Assembly: GCF_036227605.1 (NCBI RefSeq) | Contig: NZ_CP109487.1 | Span: 4,717,501-4,781,500 of the forward strand | Direction: 5' to 3' | DNA from: Streptomyces sp. NBC_01439 | GTDB taxonomy: Bacteria; Actinomycetota; Actinomycetes; Streptomycetales; Streptomycetaceae | DNA: 64,000 nt | Shown here: positions 19,349 through 27,035 of the stretch, in pieces | How positions within the stretch are numbered: the stretch's first letter is position 1 | Layout: every line of letters begins with the position of its first letter | Translations under genes and position numbers: made by a program | Notes under the pieces: generated by a model | Seen by the model: only the letters and a program-made list of their open reading frames with translations | Told to the model about the DNA's origin: nothing | The model's database searches: none

Positions 19349-20302
19349 ATGCGGTATCACGACGATGAGTTCACGTACGGCGCGGAGGCGGACGTGAACG
19401 CGGACGTGGACGGTGCTGGTTCCGGGTCGGGCCGGCGCGGGCGGGCGCGCGCCGCGGGCAGGGCGGCCCGTGGCCACCGCAAGAGCCGGCGCCGAACTCC
19501 CCTGATGGCGGCGGCCGCCGTGGTCCTGCTGGCCGGGGTCGGGAGCGGCTACGCCCTCATATCCGGCGGGGCCCCGGAACGCACAGCGGCGACGGGCTCC
19601 CCCTCCGCGCTCGCCGGCCGGCCGGACGCGGTGGACGCCCCGCCGACCGGCGCGGCAGATCCGACCACCGGCGCCGACCCGTCGCCGGCCGACGGTACGG
19701 CGAGCCCGAGCACCGCCGCTTCCGCGTCCGCATCCGCATCGGCACCCGCATCCGCGCCCGCCGCGCAGGCGAAGGAAGCGGAGCAGCGCTCCGGAGCGAC
19801 GGCCACGGAGCGCACTGCCAAGCCCACCGCGCCCCCGACCCGCAGCACCTCGGGGAGCGGTCCGACGGGACCGGACCCCAAGGTGCCCGGCGCCCGCACC
19901 TCGACGCAGGACGTCGCCACGGCCCAGTCGCTGTCCCTGCAGCTGCTCAACAACGAACGGGCCGCCGTCGGCCGGCCCCCGCTCGCGCTCAAGCAGGACC
20001 TCAGCGACTTCGCCCGCAAGTGGGCCGAGCACATGAGGAAGAACGGATTCGCCCACTCCTCGTCGGCGGACCGCGCCTACCTGAAGACGGGCTCACGCAC
20101 CTGGACCGGCGAGAACATCGTCTGGTTCAGCGATGCCTCGATGACCGCCCAAGAAGCCGCCGAGAAGTTCCAGTCGATGTGGCGCCACAGCTCCGGGCAC
20201 TACAAGGCGCAGGTCAACCCGGACTTCACCGAGGTCGGCGTGGGCCTCTACCGCGACTCCTCGGGCTGGTGGGGCGTGCACAACTTCTCCGACGGCAAGT
20301 GA
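19349..20302 (+). CDS. CAP/SCP-domain secreted or membrane-anchored protein
   Basis: 317 residues. An N-terminal cytoplasmic basic region (RGRARAAGRAARGHRKSRRR) precedes one transmembrane segment (about 54-75). A low-complexity Ser/Ala/Pro/Thr linker (about 80-185) leads to a CAP domain (about 195-317): LLNNERAAVGRPPL, WAEHMRKNGFAH, GENIVWF, WRHSSGHYKAQ, VGVGLYRDSSGWWGVHNF. The catalytic-like His residues of the CAP cavity are present. ATG 19349 follows GGAG. CAP proteins act outside the cell; the exact role in Streptomyces is unknown. Confidence 0.88.
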   Translation: MRYHDDEFTYGAEADVNADVDGAGSGSGRRGRARAAGRAARGHRKSRRRTPLMAAAAVVLLAGVGSGYALISGGAPERTAATGSPSALAGRPDAVDAPPTGAADPTTGADPSPADGTASPSTAASASASASAPASAPAAQAKEAEQRSGATATERTAKPTAPPTRSTSGSGPTGPDPKVPGARTSTQDVATAQSLSLQLLNNERAAVGRPPLALKQDLSDFARKWAEHMRKNGFAHSSSADRAYLKTGSRTWTGENIVWFSDASMTAQEAAEKFQSMWRHSSGHYKAQVNPDFTEVGVGLYRDSSGWWGVHNFSDGK

Positions 20303-20352
20303 CGCGGCTCCCGCGCACGGCGCCGGGAGCAAGGCCAGGGCCCTGATAGCCG

Positions 20353-20375
20353 GTCCTTCTGCTCGCCAGAAGGAC
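20353..20375. terminator. Hairpin terminator after the CAP-domain gene
   Basis: GTCCTTCTG and CAGAAGGAC form a perfect 9-base stem with loop CTCGC, followed by a T-rich stretch (TTCCTCTT). It lies in the 176-base gap between the CAP gene and the DUF1772 gene. Confidence 0.6.
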
Positions 20376-20478
20376 TTCCTCTTGGACTTGGCGTGCGGCA
20401 GCGCGGACCCTGGTGCACGGGCATGCAGCCGCCCGCACCCGCCCGCCGTGAGCACCGACGCACAGGAGCCTACGAACC

Positions 20479-20943
20479 ATGCGCACACGCCTTCTGCTGG
20501 GCCTGGCCCTCCTCTCCACCGGACTCCTCGCCGGCGCGTTCGGATACGGAGCGGCCAACCTCGTTCCCACCTTCAACGCGGTACCGCTCGACATACGCCT
20601 GTCGTTCCACACCGAACTGATGAAGATGAACGGCATCACCATGCAGGCGGCGATGGGCGTGTCGATCGTCAGCTCGCTGACCCTCACCGCCGTGACGCGC
20701 GGCCGTACGCGGCTGCTCGCGGGCGGGGCCGGCCTGCTGGCGCTCACGTCCCTCCTGGTCACCCGGTTCGGCAACGTCCCGATCAACGGCCGGATCAAGG
20801 AGTGGGCGCAGGGCTCGGCCCCGGTCGATCACACGGAGGTCCTGCGCCACTGGGAGATGTTCAACGACATCCGCACCGCCACCGCAGTGCTCGCGTTCGC
20901 GCTCCTGATCTCCGCCGCCCTAAGGGCCCCGGCCCGCGACTGA
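20479..20943 (+). CDS. DUF1772 (anthrone-oxygenase-like) membrane protein
   Basis: 154 residues with four hydrophobic helices and the DUF1772 pattern: an N-terminal GLLAGAFGYGAANLVPTF, a central HTELMKMNGITMQ, and the NVPINGRIKEW loop before HWEMFNDIRTATA. The family includes noranthrone oxygenases of polyketide pathways, but most bacterial members, like this isolated one, have no known substrate. GGAG precedes the ATG by about 11 bases. Confidence 0.85.
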   Translation: MRTRLLLGLALLSTGLLAGAFGYGAANLVPTFNAVPLDIRLSFHTELMKMNGITMQAAMGVSIVSSLTLTAVTRGRTRLLAGGAGLLALTSLLVTRFGNVPINGRIKEWAQGSAPVDHTEVLRHWEMFNDIRTATAVLAFALLISAALRAPARD

Positions 20944-20980
20944 CCGCGCTGGTACGGGGCCCGGGCGCCCCGACCGTGCC

Positions 20981-21100
20981 CTACGACCCGGACTGCGCCG
21001 CACGGACGATGGCCGCCGCGGCCCGGGACGCGGCCCTTACCGGATCGGCGCTCCGCGCGGCACGGCCGAGCATGAACGCGCCCTCCAGCAGGGCGGTCAC
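20981..21100 (-). pseudogene. C-terminal remnant of a TetR-family regulator
   Basis: Read leftward, this stretch encodes 39 residues that look like the last helices of a TetR protein (TALLEGAFMLGRAARSADPV, then AAAAIVRAAQSGS and a stop). Nothing upstream encodes a helix-turn-helix: the frame meets a stop at 21134-21136 and the operator-like palindrome of the divergent hydrolase gene lies immediately before it. It appears that most of a divergently transcribed repressor gene was deleted, leaving its tail joined to the intergenic region. Confidence 0.6.
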
Positions 21101-21119
21101 CGAGCTCGATAGTCTCCCG

Positions 21120-21137
21120 CTAGATCGGTCTATCTAG
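21120..21137. promoter_or_regulatory. TetR-type operator upstream of the hydrolase
   Basis: CTAGAT and ATCTAG arms separated by 6 bases lie just upstream of GGAGG (21140-21144) and the TTG start of the hydrolase. Arms rich in TAGA/TCTA are typical of TetR operators. The repressor that should use it is probably the deleted neighbour at 20981-21100. Confidence 0.55.
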
Positions 21138-21151
21138 TCGGAGGTAGCACC

Positions 21152-21985
21152 TTGCCCGAGATCGAACTGAGCGCAGGCGTCATCGAGTTCACCGACACGG
21201 GCGGCGACGGAGAGGTCGTGGTCCTCGTCCACGGACTCGGCTTCGACGAGTCGGTCTGGGACCAGGTGGTGCAGGAACTGCGGCCCGACTTAAGGGTGGT
21301 GGTGCCCGTACTGCCGATCGGCAGCCACCGCAGGCCGATGCGGCCGGACGCGGACCTCTCCGCACACGGGATCGCCGCGCTCCTGGCCGAGTTCCTGGAA
21401 CGCCTCGACCTGCGCGACGTCACCCTGGTCCAGAACGACGCGGGCACGGCCCAGCTCCTGGTGGGCGTGCGCGACGAACGCATCGGCCGCCTGGTGCTCA
21501 CCTCGTGCGAGGCCCTGGACAACTACCCGCCGGGCATCCAGGGCCGGACCCTGCACGCGGCCGCGCGCGTGCCGGGCGGCCTGTTCCTGCTGCTGCAGTC
21601 CTTCCGGGTCCCCTTCCTCGTGCGGATGGGGAGCTCGCTGGGCGGGATGGCGCGGCAGCCGATCCCGTACGCGCTGGTCCGACGCTGGTACCGGCCCCTG
21701 CTCAGCCGGCGTGCGATCCGTCGGGACCTCGCCAAGTTCTGCCGCAGCACCCGGAAGGACACCTACCTCGAGGCCGCGGAGAAGCTCGCGGACTTCGACC
21801 GGCCCGCGCTGGTCGCCTGGGGCGCCGAGGACCGCATGATGCCGCCCGCCACGGGCCGTCGGCTCGCCGAACTGCTGCCGCAGGGGCGGTACGTGGAGAT
21901 CCCCGGGGCGCGCACGCTCGTCCAGCTGGACAATCCCGGGGCCCTCTGCGCGGAGTTGCGCCGTTTCATCCGGGAAACCGCTTGA
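21152..21985 (+). CDS. Alpha/beta-fold hydrolase with Asp at the nucleophile elbow
   Basis: 277 residues from TTG 21152, 7 bases after GGAGG. The oxyanion HG motif is present (VVLVHGLGFDESVWDQV). The nucleophile elbow reads VQNDAGTAQ, so Asp replaces the usual Ser, as in haloalkane dehalogenases and epoxide hydrolases. The acid region is clear (LVAWGAEDRMMPP), but the expected catalytic His near the C-terminus is absent (IPGARTLVQLDNP instead of a GH-x-x pattern). It may be a noncatalytic or altered-mechanism member. Gene expression is likely linked to the TetR-type operator in front of it. Confidence 0.82.
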   Translation: MPEIELSAGVIEFTDTGGDGEVVVLVHGLGFDESVWDQVVQELRPDLRVVVPVLPIGSHRRPMRPDADLSAHGIAALLAEFLERLDLRDVTLVQNDAGTAQLLVGVRDERIGRLVLTSCEALDNYPPGIQGRTLHAAARVPGGLFLLLQSFRVPFLVRMGSSLGGMARQPIPYALVRRWYRPLLSRRAIRRDLAKFCRSTRKDTYLEAAEKLADFDRPALVAWGAEDRMMPPATGRRLAELLPQGRYVEIPGARTLVQLDNPGALCAELRRFIRETA

Positions 21986-22100
21986 GGCCCGGTCCGTAGC
22001 CGCCGTCCGCCAGCCGCCGAACTGCTGCTCGACACCGTCGCCACCGATGCAGACCGGAAAGCGCCGCCCGTGTCCGCATGAGAACCGTCGACGGCGAAAC

Positions 22101-22134
22101 CCCCGGGTATCGGACCACGGTCCGATACCCGGGG
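22101..22134. promoter_or_regulatory. 34-base perfect palindrome
   Basis: Two 16-base arms (22101-22116 and 22119-22134, core TATCGGACC/GGTCCGATA) are perfectly complementary around a 2-base centre. It lies 61 bases upstream of the ATG at 22195 and has no T-run after it, so an operator of a dimeric or tetrameric regulator is more likely than a terminator. Confidence 0.6.
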
Positions 22135-22194
22135 CCGTGGAAGTGGACCGTGCTCCGACGCGCCAGCACCCTCCCCGGCGCGATCGTTCCCGGT

Positions 22195-22990
22195 ATGACG
22201 ACGACGCCGAGGACACCCCCCGTACGCGACATCCCCGCACCCGCACCCACAGTCACGCCCACCTCCGCACCCGTCCCGGCGAAGGCCCGGCTGCTGCCGG
22301 TGGACCGGTCGGGCGACTGGTCCTTCCCCGGCCGGTGGGTCGGCGGGGTCTCACTGGTGACCGGACCGCTGCTGCTGGCCACCGGAGTCCTGCTGCGGCT
22401 GCCGTTCCACTTCTTCTACCCCGAGCAGCTCGCCGCCCGCGTCGAACACCCCGGCCTGATGGCCACCGCCTACGGCGCATTCGCCGCCGGAACGGTCCTG
22501 CTGTGGCCCGCCCTCGCCACGCTCGCGGCCCGGATCGCGCCCCGCAGCCCGGGCGCCGCACTGTGGGGCGGTGTCTTCGCCGTCCTCGGGCTCTTCGCCC
22601 GAACCTTCCACGCCGGGGTGGACCACCTCGCCTTCCAGCTCGCGGACCGGCAGGGAGCGCAGGCCGCCACCCGGTTCGTCGGCGAGACGTACGGCGCCTT
22701 CCACGTCTTCAGCACCCTCAACATCGCGATCACGGGCGGCTGGCTGATCCTCGCCGTCGGAGCCTGGCGGGCGCGCGTACTCGGCCCGGTGCGCGCCCTC
22801 GCGCTCGCGGCGGCCGCCGCGCTGCCACTCGGCGTGCTCAAGGGCACCACCCCGCTGTCGGTGGTGGCCGCCGCGGGCCTGTGCCTCGCGCTCGTCCCGC
22901 TGGGCATCGCCGTCCTGCGGGACGGCGGACCGGCGCCGCGCCGTGCGAGCGTGCTGCGCTGGACCGCGGCGATCGCCGTCACCGTGGCCC
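22195..22990 (+). pseudogene. Multi-helix membrane protein, truncated at the 3' end
   Basis: From ATG 22195 about 262 residues look native: a Pro/Thr-rich start, then six or so hydrophobic helices (VSLVTGPLLLATGVLLRL, AYGAFAAGTVLLWPALATLA, AALWGGVFAVLGLFARTFHA, LNIAITGGWLILAVGAW and later ones). Coding character stops within what should be a last helix (VLRWTAAIAVTVA). After that the frame runs on to a stop only at 24030, straight through genes on the other strand. At the same point a piece of another gene begins in the opposite orientation, so the 3' end has been lost by a deletion. Family not recognised. Confidence 0.55.
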
Positions 22991-23105
22991 GGGGTCAGCT
23001 CCGTCAGGGCGTACGAGGTCGGCCACATCGTGCCCTCGTCCAGCGGGGCCGGTCGCTGAAGCCGAGGGTGGCGTACCGGGTCTTGAACTTCTGCGTGCCC
23101 TTCAT
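22988..23105 (-). pseudogene. Fragment of a small DUF1801-like protein with a frameshift
   Basis: Leftward from ATG 23105 the sequence encodes MKGTQKFKTRYATLGFSD, then a frame change, then APLDEGTMWPTSYALTELTP. The two pieces join into a pattern I associate with the end of small DUF1801/COG5646-like proteins, although the assignment is not firm. The reading breaks off where the truncated membrane gene begins (about 22990). Both ends of the original gene are missing or damaged. Confidence 0.45.
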
Positions 23106-23154
23106 GTGCAGGTTCCTCGCTCGCGGAGCTCGATCGGATGGTGCGGGTCATGGA

Positions 23155-23778
23155 TCAGGCGGTGGTGGCCGGTACCGCTGCTTCCCACGCGAAGCCGTCC
23201 GGGTCGGTGAAGGGCCCGCCGGCGCCGCCGATCACGAGCCGGTGGGAGCCGGACCCGTCGATCGGGACGCCGACGTCCTTGGCCAGGGCGCGGCGCCCGT
23301 ACAGCGCCAGCTTGAAGGGGCTCGACGGGGTGGCGAACTCGACGTACTTGCTGCCGAAGCTCCGGGCGACGGCGAGGCCGCGGTCGACGTAGAACCGCTT
23401 GGTCTCGGACACGTCGGCGACTCCCAGCAGGAGCACGACGTCGTCGATCCGCCCGGTGGCCGGGCCGGCGTCCCGCTTCGCCGACGTCGCGAGCTTCCAG
23501 ATCGTCCCGTCCGGGGCCTGTACGACCGCGCCGTAGCCCCAGAACGACTTCGAGGGGGGCTTCAGTGCGGTGGCACCCGCGTCCAGGGCGGCGCCAGCGA
23601 GGGCGTCCACGTCGGCCGGCCGGGGGACGGTGAGCGAGAGCGCGAACCCGCGGAAGCCGGTCGTCGGTGCCCCCGAGGCCCGCAGGCGGACCTGCACGCC
23701 CGGAGCGAAGGCGGTGTAGAAGCGGTCGGCGGCCTCGGTGTCGGCCACCTCGAGGGTGAAGGTTTCGGTGGAGGTCAT
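23155..23778 (-). CDS. Two-domain VOC (glyoxalase/bleomycin-resistance-like) protein
   Basis: 207 residues with two betaalphabetabetabeta VOC modules: residues about 3-100 (FTLEVADTEAADRFYTAF, GYGAVVQAPDGTIWKL) and about 113-203 (DVVLLLGVADVSETKRFYVD, GPFTDPDGFAWEAA). Substrate unknown. ATG 23778 overlaps the stop of the AraC-type gene by 4 bases, and a 26-base element also found upstream of the other VOC gene lies 32 bases before the start, so it may be read both from the operon and from its own promoter. Confidence 0.9.
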   Translation of the reverse strand: MTSTETFTLEVADTEAADRFYTAFAPGVQVRLRASGAPTTGFRGFALSLTVPRPADVDALAGAALDAGATALKPPSKSFWGYGAVVQAPDGTIWKLATSAKRDAGPATGRIDDVVLLLGVADVSETKRFYVDRGLAVARSFGSKYVEFATPSSPFKLALYGRRALAKDVGVPIDGSGSHRLVIGGAGGPFTDPDGFAWEAAVPATTA

Positions 23779-24230
23779 GAACACCACGCTAGGTGTGCGG
23801 TGGGGGCGGACGCTTCTCGAATCCTGACCGGTTCGGCGGGTTCGGCGGGTTCGGCCGGCGGTCGGGCGGCGCGCGGATACGCGTCGGGCGCCACGCCGAC
23901 CAGCTCGGTGAAGCGGGTGGTGAAGATGCCCGGCGTCGGGCAGCCCACCGCGCGGCGGACCTCGGCGACGCCGAGGTCGCCAGCGCGCAGCAGGGCCGTC
24001 GCGCGCTGGATGCGGCGCGCCGTCAGGTAGGCGTACGGGGACGCGCCGTACACGAGCCGGAACTGGCGGCCGAGGAGCCCGGCCGCCATGTCCACGGCGC
24101 GGGCGAGTTCCTCGACGTCCAGTGGGCGGGCGTGCTCCCGGTCGATCCGGTCCCGGACGCGGCGCAGCCGCGCCAGGTCCTTCAGGTGCGACGCCTCGAT
24201 CAGTGCCTGTCTCCACGCTGGACGACACAT
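23775..24230 (-). CDS. AraC-family regulator, DNA-binding domain only
   Basis: 151 residues. Two helix-turn-helix units are visible: LDVEELARAVDMAAGLLGRQFRLVYG (given here by its key parts ELARAV and LGRQF) and GVAEVRRAVGCPTPGIFTTRF with the AraC signature ending in GVAPDAYPR. There is no separate ligand-binding domain. The C-terminal tail carries Pro-Ala-Glu repeats (PAEPAEPAEP). It lies between two VOC genes in one leftward operon and probably controls them through the repeated element at 23811-23836 and 24702-24727. Confidence 0.9.
   Translation of the reverse strand: MCRPAWRQALIEASHLKDLARLRRVRDRIDREHARPLDVEELARAVDMAAGLLGRQFRLVYGASPYAYLTARRIQRATALLRAGDLGVAEVRRAVGCPTPGIFTTRFTELVGVAPDAYPRAARPPAEPAEPAEPVRIREASAPTAHLAWCS
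23811..23836 (-). promoter_or_regulatory. Repeated promoter element, copy 1 (upstream of VOC gene at 23155-23778)
   Basis: On the minus strand the core is GGTCAGGATTCGAGAAGCG. A second copy with one mismatch in 26 bases is at 24702-24727. Both stand exactly 32 bases before the ATG of a VOC gene. This copy is inside the 3' end of the AraC coding region and so does double duty. Confidence 0.65.
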
Positions 24231-24258
24231 GGCGGACCCCCTTCGTCGACGTGTGCGC

Positions 24259-24669
24259 TCAGCGGAGTTCTTGGATGCGGATCAGGTTGCCCGCGGGGTC
24301 GCGGAAGGCGCAGTCGCGGACGCCGTAGGGCTGCTCGGTCGGCTCCTGGACGACCTCGGCATCGCCGGCCTGGATCTTCTCGAAGGTGCTGTCGAGGTTC
24401 TTGGTGGCGAGGAGGATCCAGCCGTAGGTGCCCTTCGCCATCATCTCGGCGATGGTGCGGCGCTCCGCCTCGGTGACACCGGGGTCGACGGCCGGCGGGG
24501 CGAGGAGGATGGAGGTGCCGGGCTGGTCGGCGGGGCCGACCGTGATCCAGCGCATCTTGCCCTGGCCGACGTCGCTGCGGACCTCGAAGCCGAGGACGTC
24601 GCGGTAGAAGGCCACGGCGGCGTCCGGGTCGTCCTGCGGGAGGGTGCTCATGTGAATGCTGATGTCCAT
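24259..24669 (-). CDS. VOC-family protein, first gene of the VOC-AraC-VOC operon
   Basis: 136 residues, a single VOC module pair: HMSTLPQDDPDAAVAFYRDV, FEVRSDVGQGKMRW, LLATKNLDSTFEKI, CAFRDPAGNLIRI. Similar proteins are annotated as glyoxalases or extradiol-like, with no specific substrate known. ATG 24669 is used because it fits the family start (MDISIHMSTLP) and the repeated promoter element stands 32 bases upstream. The AraC gene starts 28 bases after its stop. Confidence 0.9.
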   Translation of the reverse strand: MDISIHMSTLPQDDPDAAVAFYRDVLGFEVRSDVGQGKMRWITVGPADQPGTSILLAPPAVDPGVTEAERRTIAEMMAKGTYGWILLATKNLDSTFEKIQAGDAEVVQEPTEQPYGVRDCAFRDPAGNLIRIQELR

Positions 24670-24701
24670 GTCCGTCACGGTAACTACGCCTGGAGCAAGG
24701 G

Positions 24702-24727
24702 CGCTTCTCGAATCCTGACCGATTCGG
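24702..24727 (-). promoter_or_regulatory. Repeated promoter element, copy 2 (upstream of VOC gene at 24259-24669)
   Basis: This copy has the same 26-base sequence as 23811-23836 except for one base, at the same distance (32 bases) from the VOC start codon. It is the best candidate operator for the AraC-type regulator encoded between the two VOC genes. Confidence 0.65.
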
Positions 24728-25091
24728 GCCCCTCCTCCGGCGCCCCCTCCGGCCCCTCCTCCGGCCCCTCTTCCACGTCCCGGTCGCGGCCCCCGCCAGC
24801 GGGGCCGGAACCGGCCGTGCCGGGGCGGCGGCGACCCGGTTCGCGGAGGGGGCCGACCGGTGTCCGTGATCACCACGGGTTGCAGCCGGGCGGGGGACCG
24901 GGCGGCGGGCCCGCGGACCGCCGTCGGCGCAGCTCAGGGCGGTGCCTTCACCCGGGCGGCCCGAAGCCCGGACGATCTTCCCGGTGTGCAGTGCCGGACG
25001 CGTCGGCATAGGTCTGTGTCCGTAGGCGTCGTAGGCGCCCTGTGCCCCCGCACGGGCACCCGCCGCTCCAGCACCCCTGGTGAGGAGTCAC
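24728..25091. other. Gene-free stretch with C/T-rich direct repeats
   Basis: About 360 bases between the VOC operon and the oxidase gene. The left part (24729-24772) contains imperfect repeats of CCCCTCCTCCGG. The rest has no coding pattern on either strand that I trust; it should hold the oxidase promoter, but no clear -10/-35 pair stands out. Confidence 0.4.
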
Positions 25092-26939
25092 ATGTCACGT
25101 ATCAAGCGCCGATCCGCGCGACGATCAGCTCCCCGAGCCGCCCGCTACGCTGCCCGTCGGGCCGCGATCTCCGTGCTCGCTGCCACCGCCGCCCTGGTCA
25201 CCGCCGTCCCGGCAGCCGCGCACGACGGTTCGGCCCGCCCCGAGGAGAAAGCGGCCCTCGGCACCGAACACGCCCAGGAGCATACGAAGGTCCGCGAGCA
25301 GATCCTCAAGCTGGGCGGGTACTCCCAGCTCGCCCGGATCGACAGCCTGAACTCACTGACCCGGTCCCAGGCCGACGTGAACGCCCGCTTCCACCCCAAG
25401 GCGTTCGGTCAGTTCGCCGAGTACTTCCAGTCCCCGGACTTCGCCGCCCACATCGCCATGCTCCCGACCGGCAAGGTGCTGCTCTTCTCCTTCGAGCGCA
25501 TGGAGACCGACCCGACCGAGGAGCCCGCACCGACCAACACCCTCGGCAAGGCCAACGCCGGCCGCGCCTTCCTGTGGGACCCGCGCCGCGGCACCGGCGC
25601 GGCCGCCTTCACGAAGGTCACCCCGCCCGAGCTGGTCGTGCCGGACGGCACGGGCGAGAAGCGCCCGGCGCCCTTCTTCTGCGCCGGACACGCCTTCCTG
25701 CCCAACGGCATGGTCGGTGTCTTCGGCGGCAACCTCGGCTACGGCGGCGGCGCCGGCGCCAAGCTGTCGCTGGTCTTCGACCCGTGGACCGAGAGCTGGT
25801 CCGTGAACAAGGACATGGAGGTCGGCCGCTGGTACCCCTCCGTGGCCGCCGCCCCCGACGGCCGCCTGCTGATCATGTCCGGCCACACCGATCAGGGCTG
25901 GGGCACCTCCACCTCCGTGATCGAGCGCTTCCCCGCCAAGAGCCACCCCGTTCCCTTCGAGAAGACCCTGATCCCCAAGGACGTCCCGACGGACACCCTG
26001 CGCGTGGACGCGCCCTTCGGTACCGACAGCGACTACCCGCACCTGTTCACCCTGCGCGACGGCAAGGTCTACGGCCTGGGCCGGCACGCCACCAAGCAGT
26101 GGGCCTTCGACCCGGTCGCGGAGACCCGTACGGACCTGCCCGCACGCCCCGACGGCGTGCACCGCGGCTATGGCTCCGCCGTGCCGCTGCCCGCCGGAGT
26201 GCGCGGCCCGGACTCCGTACTGGTCCTCGGCGGCGACCGCGACGACCCCAACACCTACCGGCTCACGAGCGGCGGCGACTGGGAGAAGCAGCAGCCCCGC
26301 GCCTTCGGCCGGACGCAGGACGACACCCTGCTGCTCCCGGACGCGAGCCTGCTGACCGTCAACGGCGCCTACGGCATCCGGGACTACGGCAACGGCGACT
26401 ACAACCCCAAGTCCGATCTGAAGTACCGGCAGATCGAGACCCGCAACGCGCTGGGCGAGTGGAAGCTGGGACCGGCGCAGCGGTTGCCGCGCGGCTACCA
26501 CTCCAACGCCGTCGTCCTCCCGGACGGCCGGGTCATGGTCACCGGTGACGAGTTGCAGCAGCTCGCCAACGACCCGAAGATCGACGACGACATGAACGGC
26601 AGCATCGAGATCTTCGAGCCGTCCTACCTCCACCAGGGCGCCCGCCCGGCCCTCGACCGCGCCCCCGACGGGCCGCTGCGGTACGACACCGCCTTCACCG
26701 TGGGGACCTCCACGCCCGACCAGGTCAAGAAGGCCGTCCTGCTGGCCCCGACCACGGCGACGCACTCCCTCAACACCAGCCAGCGCCACCTGGAACTGGC
26801 CATTGTCAAGCGCCAGGGGAACAGCCTGCGCCTGCAGGCGCCGCCCTCGGCCAACGACGTCCCGCCCGGCTACTACATGCTCTTCCTGCTGGACGAGAAC
26901 GGAGTGCCGAGCGCGGCCAAGTGGGTCTCCTTCCGCTGA
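25092..26939 (+). CDS. Secreted copper radical oxidase, galactose-oxidase/GlxA-like
   Basis: 615 residues. A basic N-terminus and hydrophobic core (AAISVLAATAALVTAVPAAA) form a signal peptide, with RR pairs before it that could allow Tat export. A kelch-type propeller and a DUF1929 C-terminal domain follow. Copper-site residues of the family can be placed: Cys in FFCAGHAF (about 196) for the Cys-Tyr cofactor, Tyr in VGRWYPS (about 247), Tyr-His in PRGYHSN (about 468), His in TATHSLNTSQRHLEL (about 557). GAGGAG precedes ATG 25092. In S. lividans GlxA is paired with the synthase CslA; no cslA is in this window. A perfect terminator follows. Confidence 0.88.
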   Translation: MSRIKRRSARRSAPRAARYAARRAAISVLAATAALVTAVPAAAHDGSARPEEKAALGTEHAQEHTKVREQILKLGGYSQLARIDSLNSLTRSQADVNARFHPKAFGQFAEYFQSPDFAAHIAMLPTGKVLLFSFERMETDPTEEPAPTNTLGKANAGRAFLWDPRRGTGAAAFTKVTPPELVVPDGTGEKRPAPFFCAGHAFLPNGMVGVFGGNLGYGGGAGAKLSLVFDPWTESWSVNKDMEVGRWYPSVAAAPDGRLLIMSGHTDQGWGTSTSVIERFPAKSHPVPFEKTLIPKDVPTDTLRVDAPFGTDSDYPHLFTLRDGKVYGLGRHATKQWAFDPVAETRTDLPARPDGVHRGYGSAVPLPAGVRGPDSVLVLGGDRDDPNTYRLTSGGDWEKQQPRAFGRTQDDTLLLPDASLLTVNGAYGIRDYGNGDYNPKSDLKYRQIETRNALGEWKLGPAQRLPRGYHSNAVVLPDGRVMVTGDELQQLANDPKIDDDMNGSIEIFEPSYLHQGARPALDRAPDGPLRYDTAFTVGTSTPDQVKKAVLLAPTTATHSLNTSQRHLELAIVKRQGNSLRLQAPPSANDVPPGYYMLFLLDENGVPSAAKWVSFR

Positions 26940-26960
26940 CCCACCGGGCCTGGCGCCCCA

Positions 26961-26997
26961 CGACACAGCCCCGGGCCGTCCGCCCGGGGCTGTGTCG
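26961..26997. terminator. Strong terminator after the oxidase gene
   Basis: A 16-base perfect stem (CGACACAGCCCCGGGC with its complement) and a 5-base loop lie 22 bases past the stop, between the oxidase gene and the convergent MarR gene. Confidence 0.85.
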
Positions 26998-27035
26998 TCG
27001 CCTCCCGCGGACCTCCGGCAGTCGGCCGGCGGGCG

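Noticed and set aside
22990..24030. Open frame extension of the membrane protein to 650 residues
   Set aside because: The extension crosses two leftward genes with clear VOC and AraC domains in another frame and has no coding character of its own.
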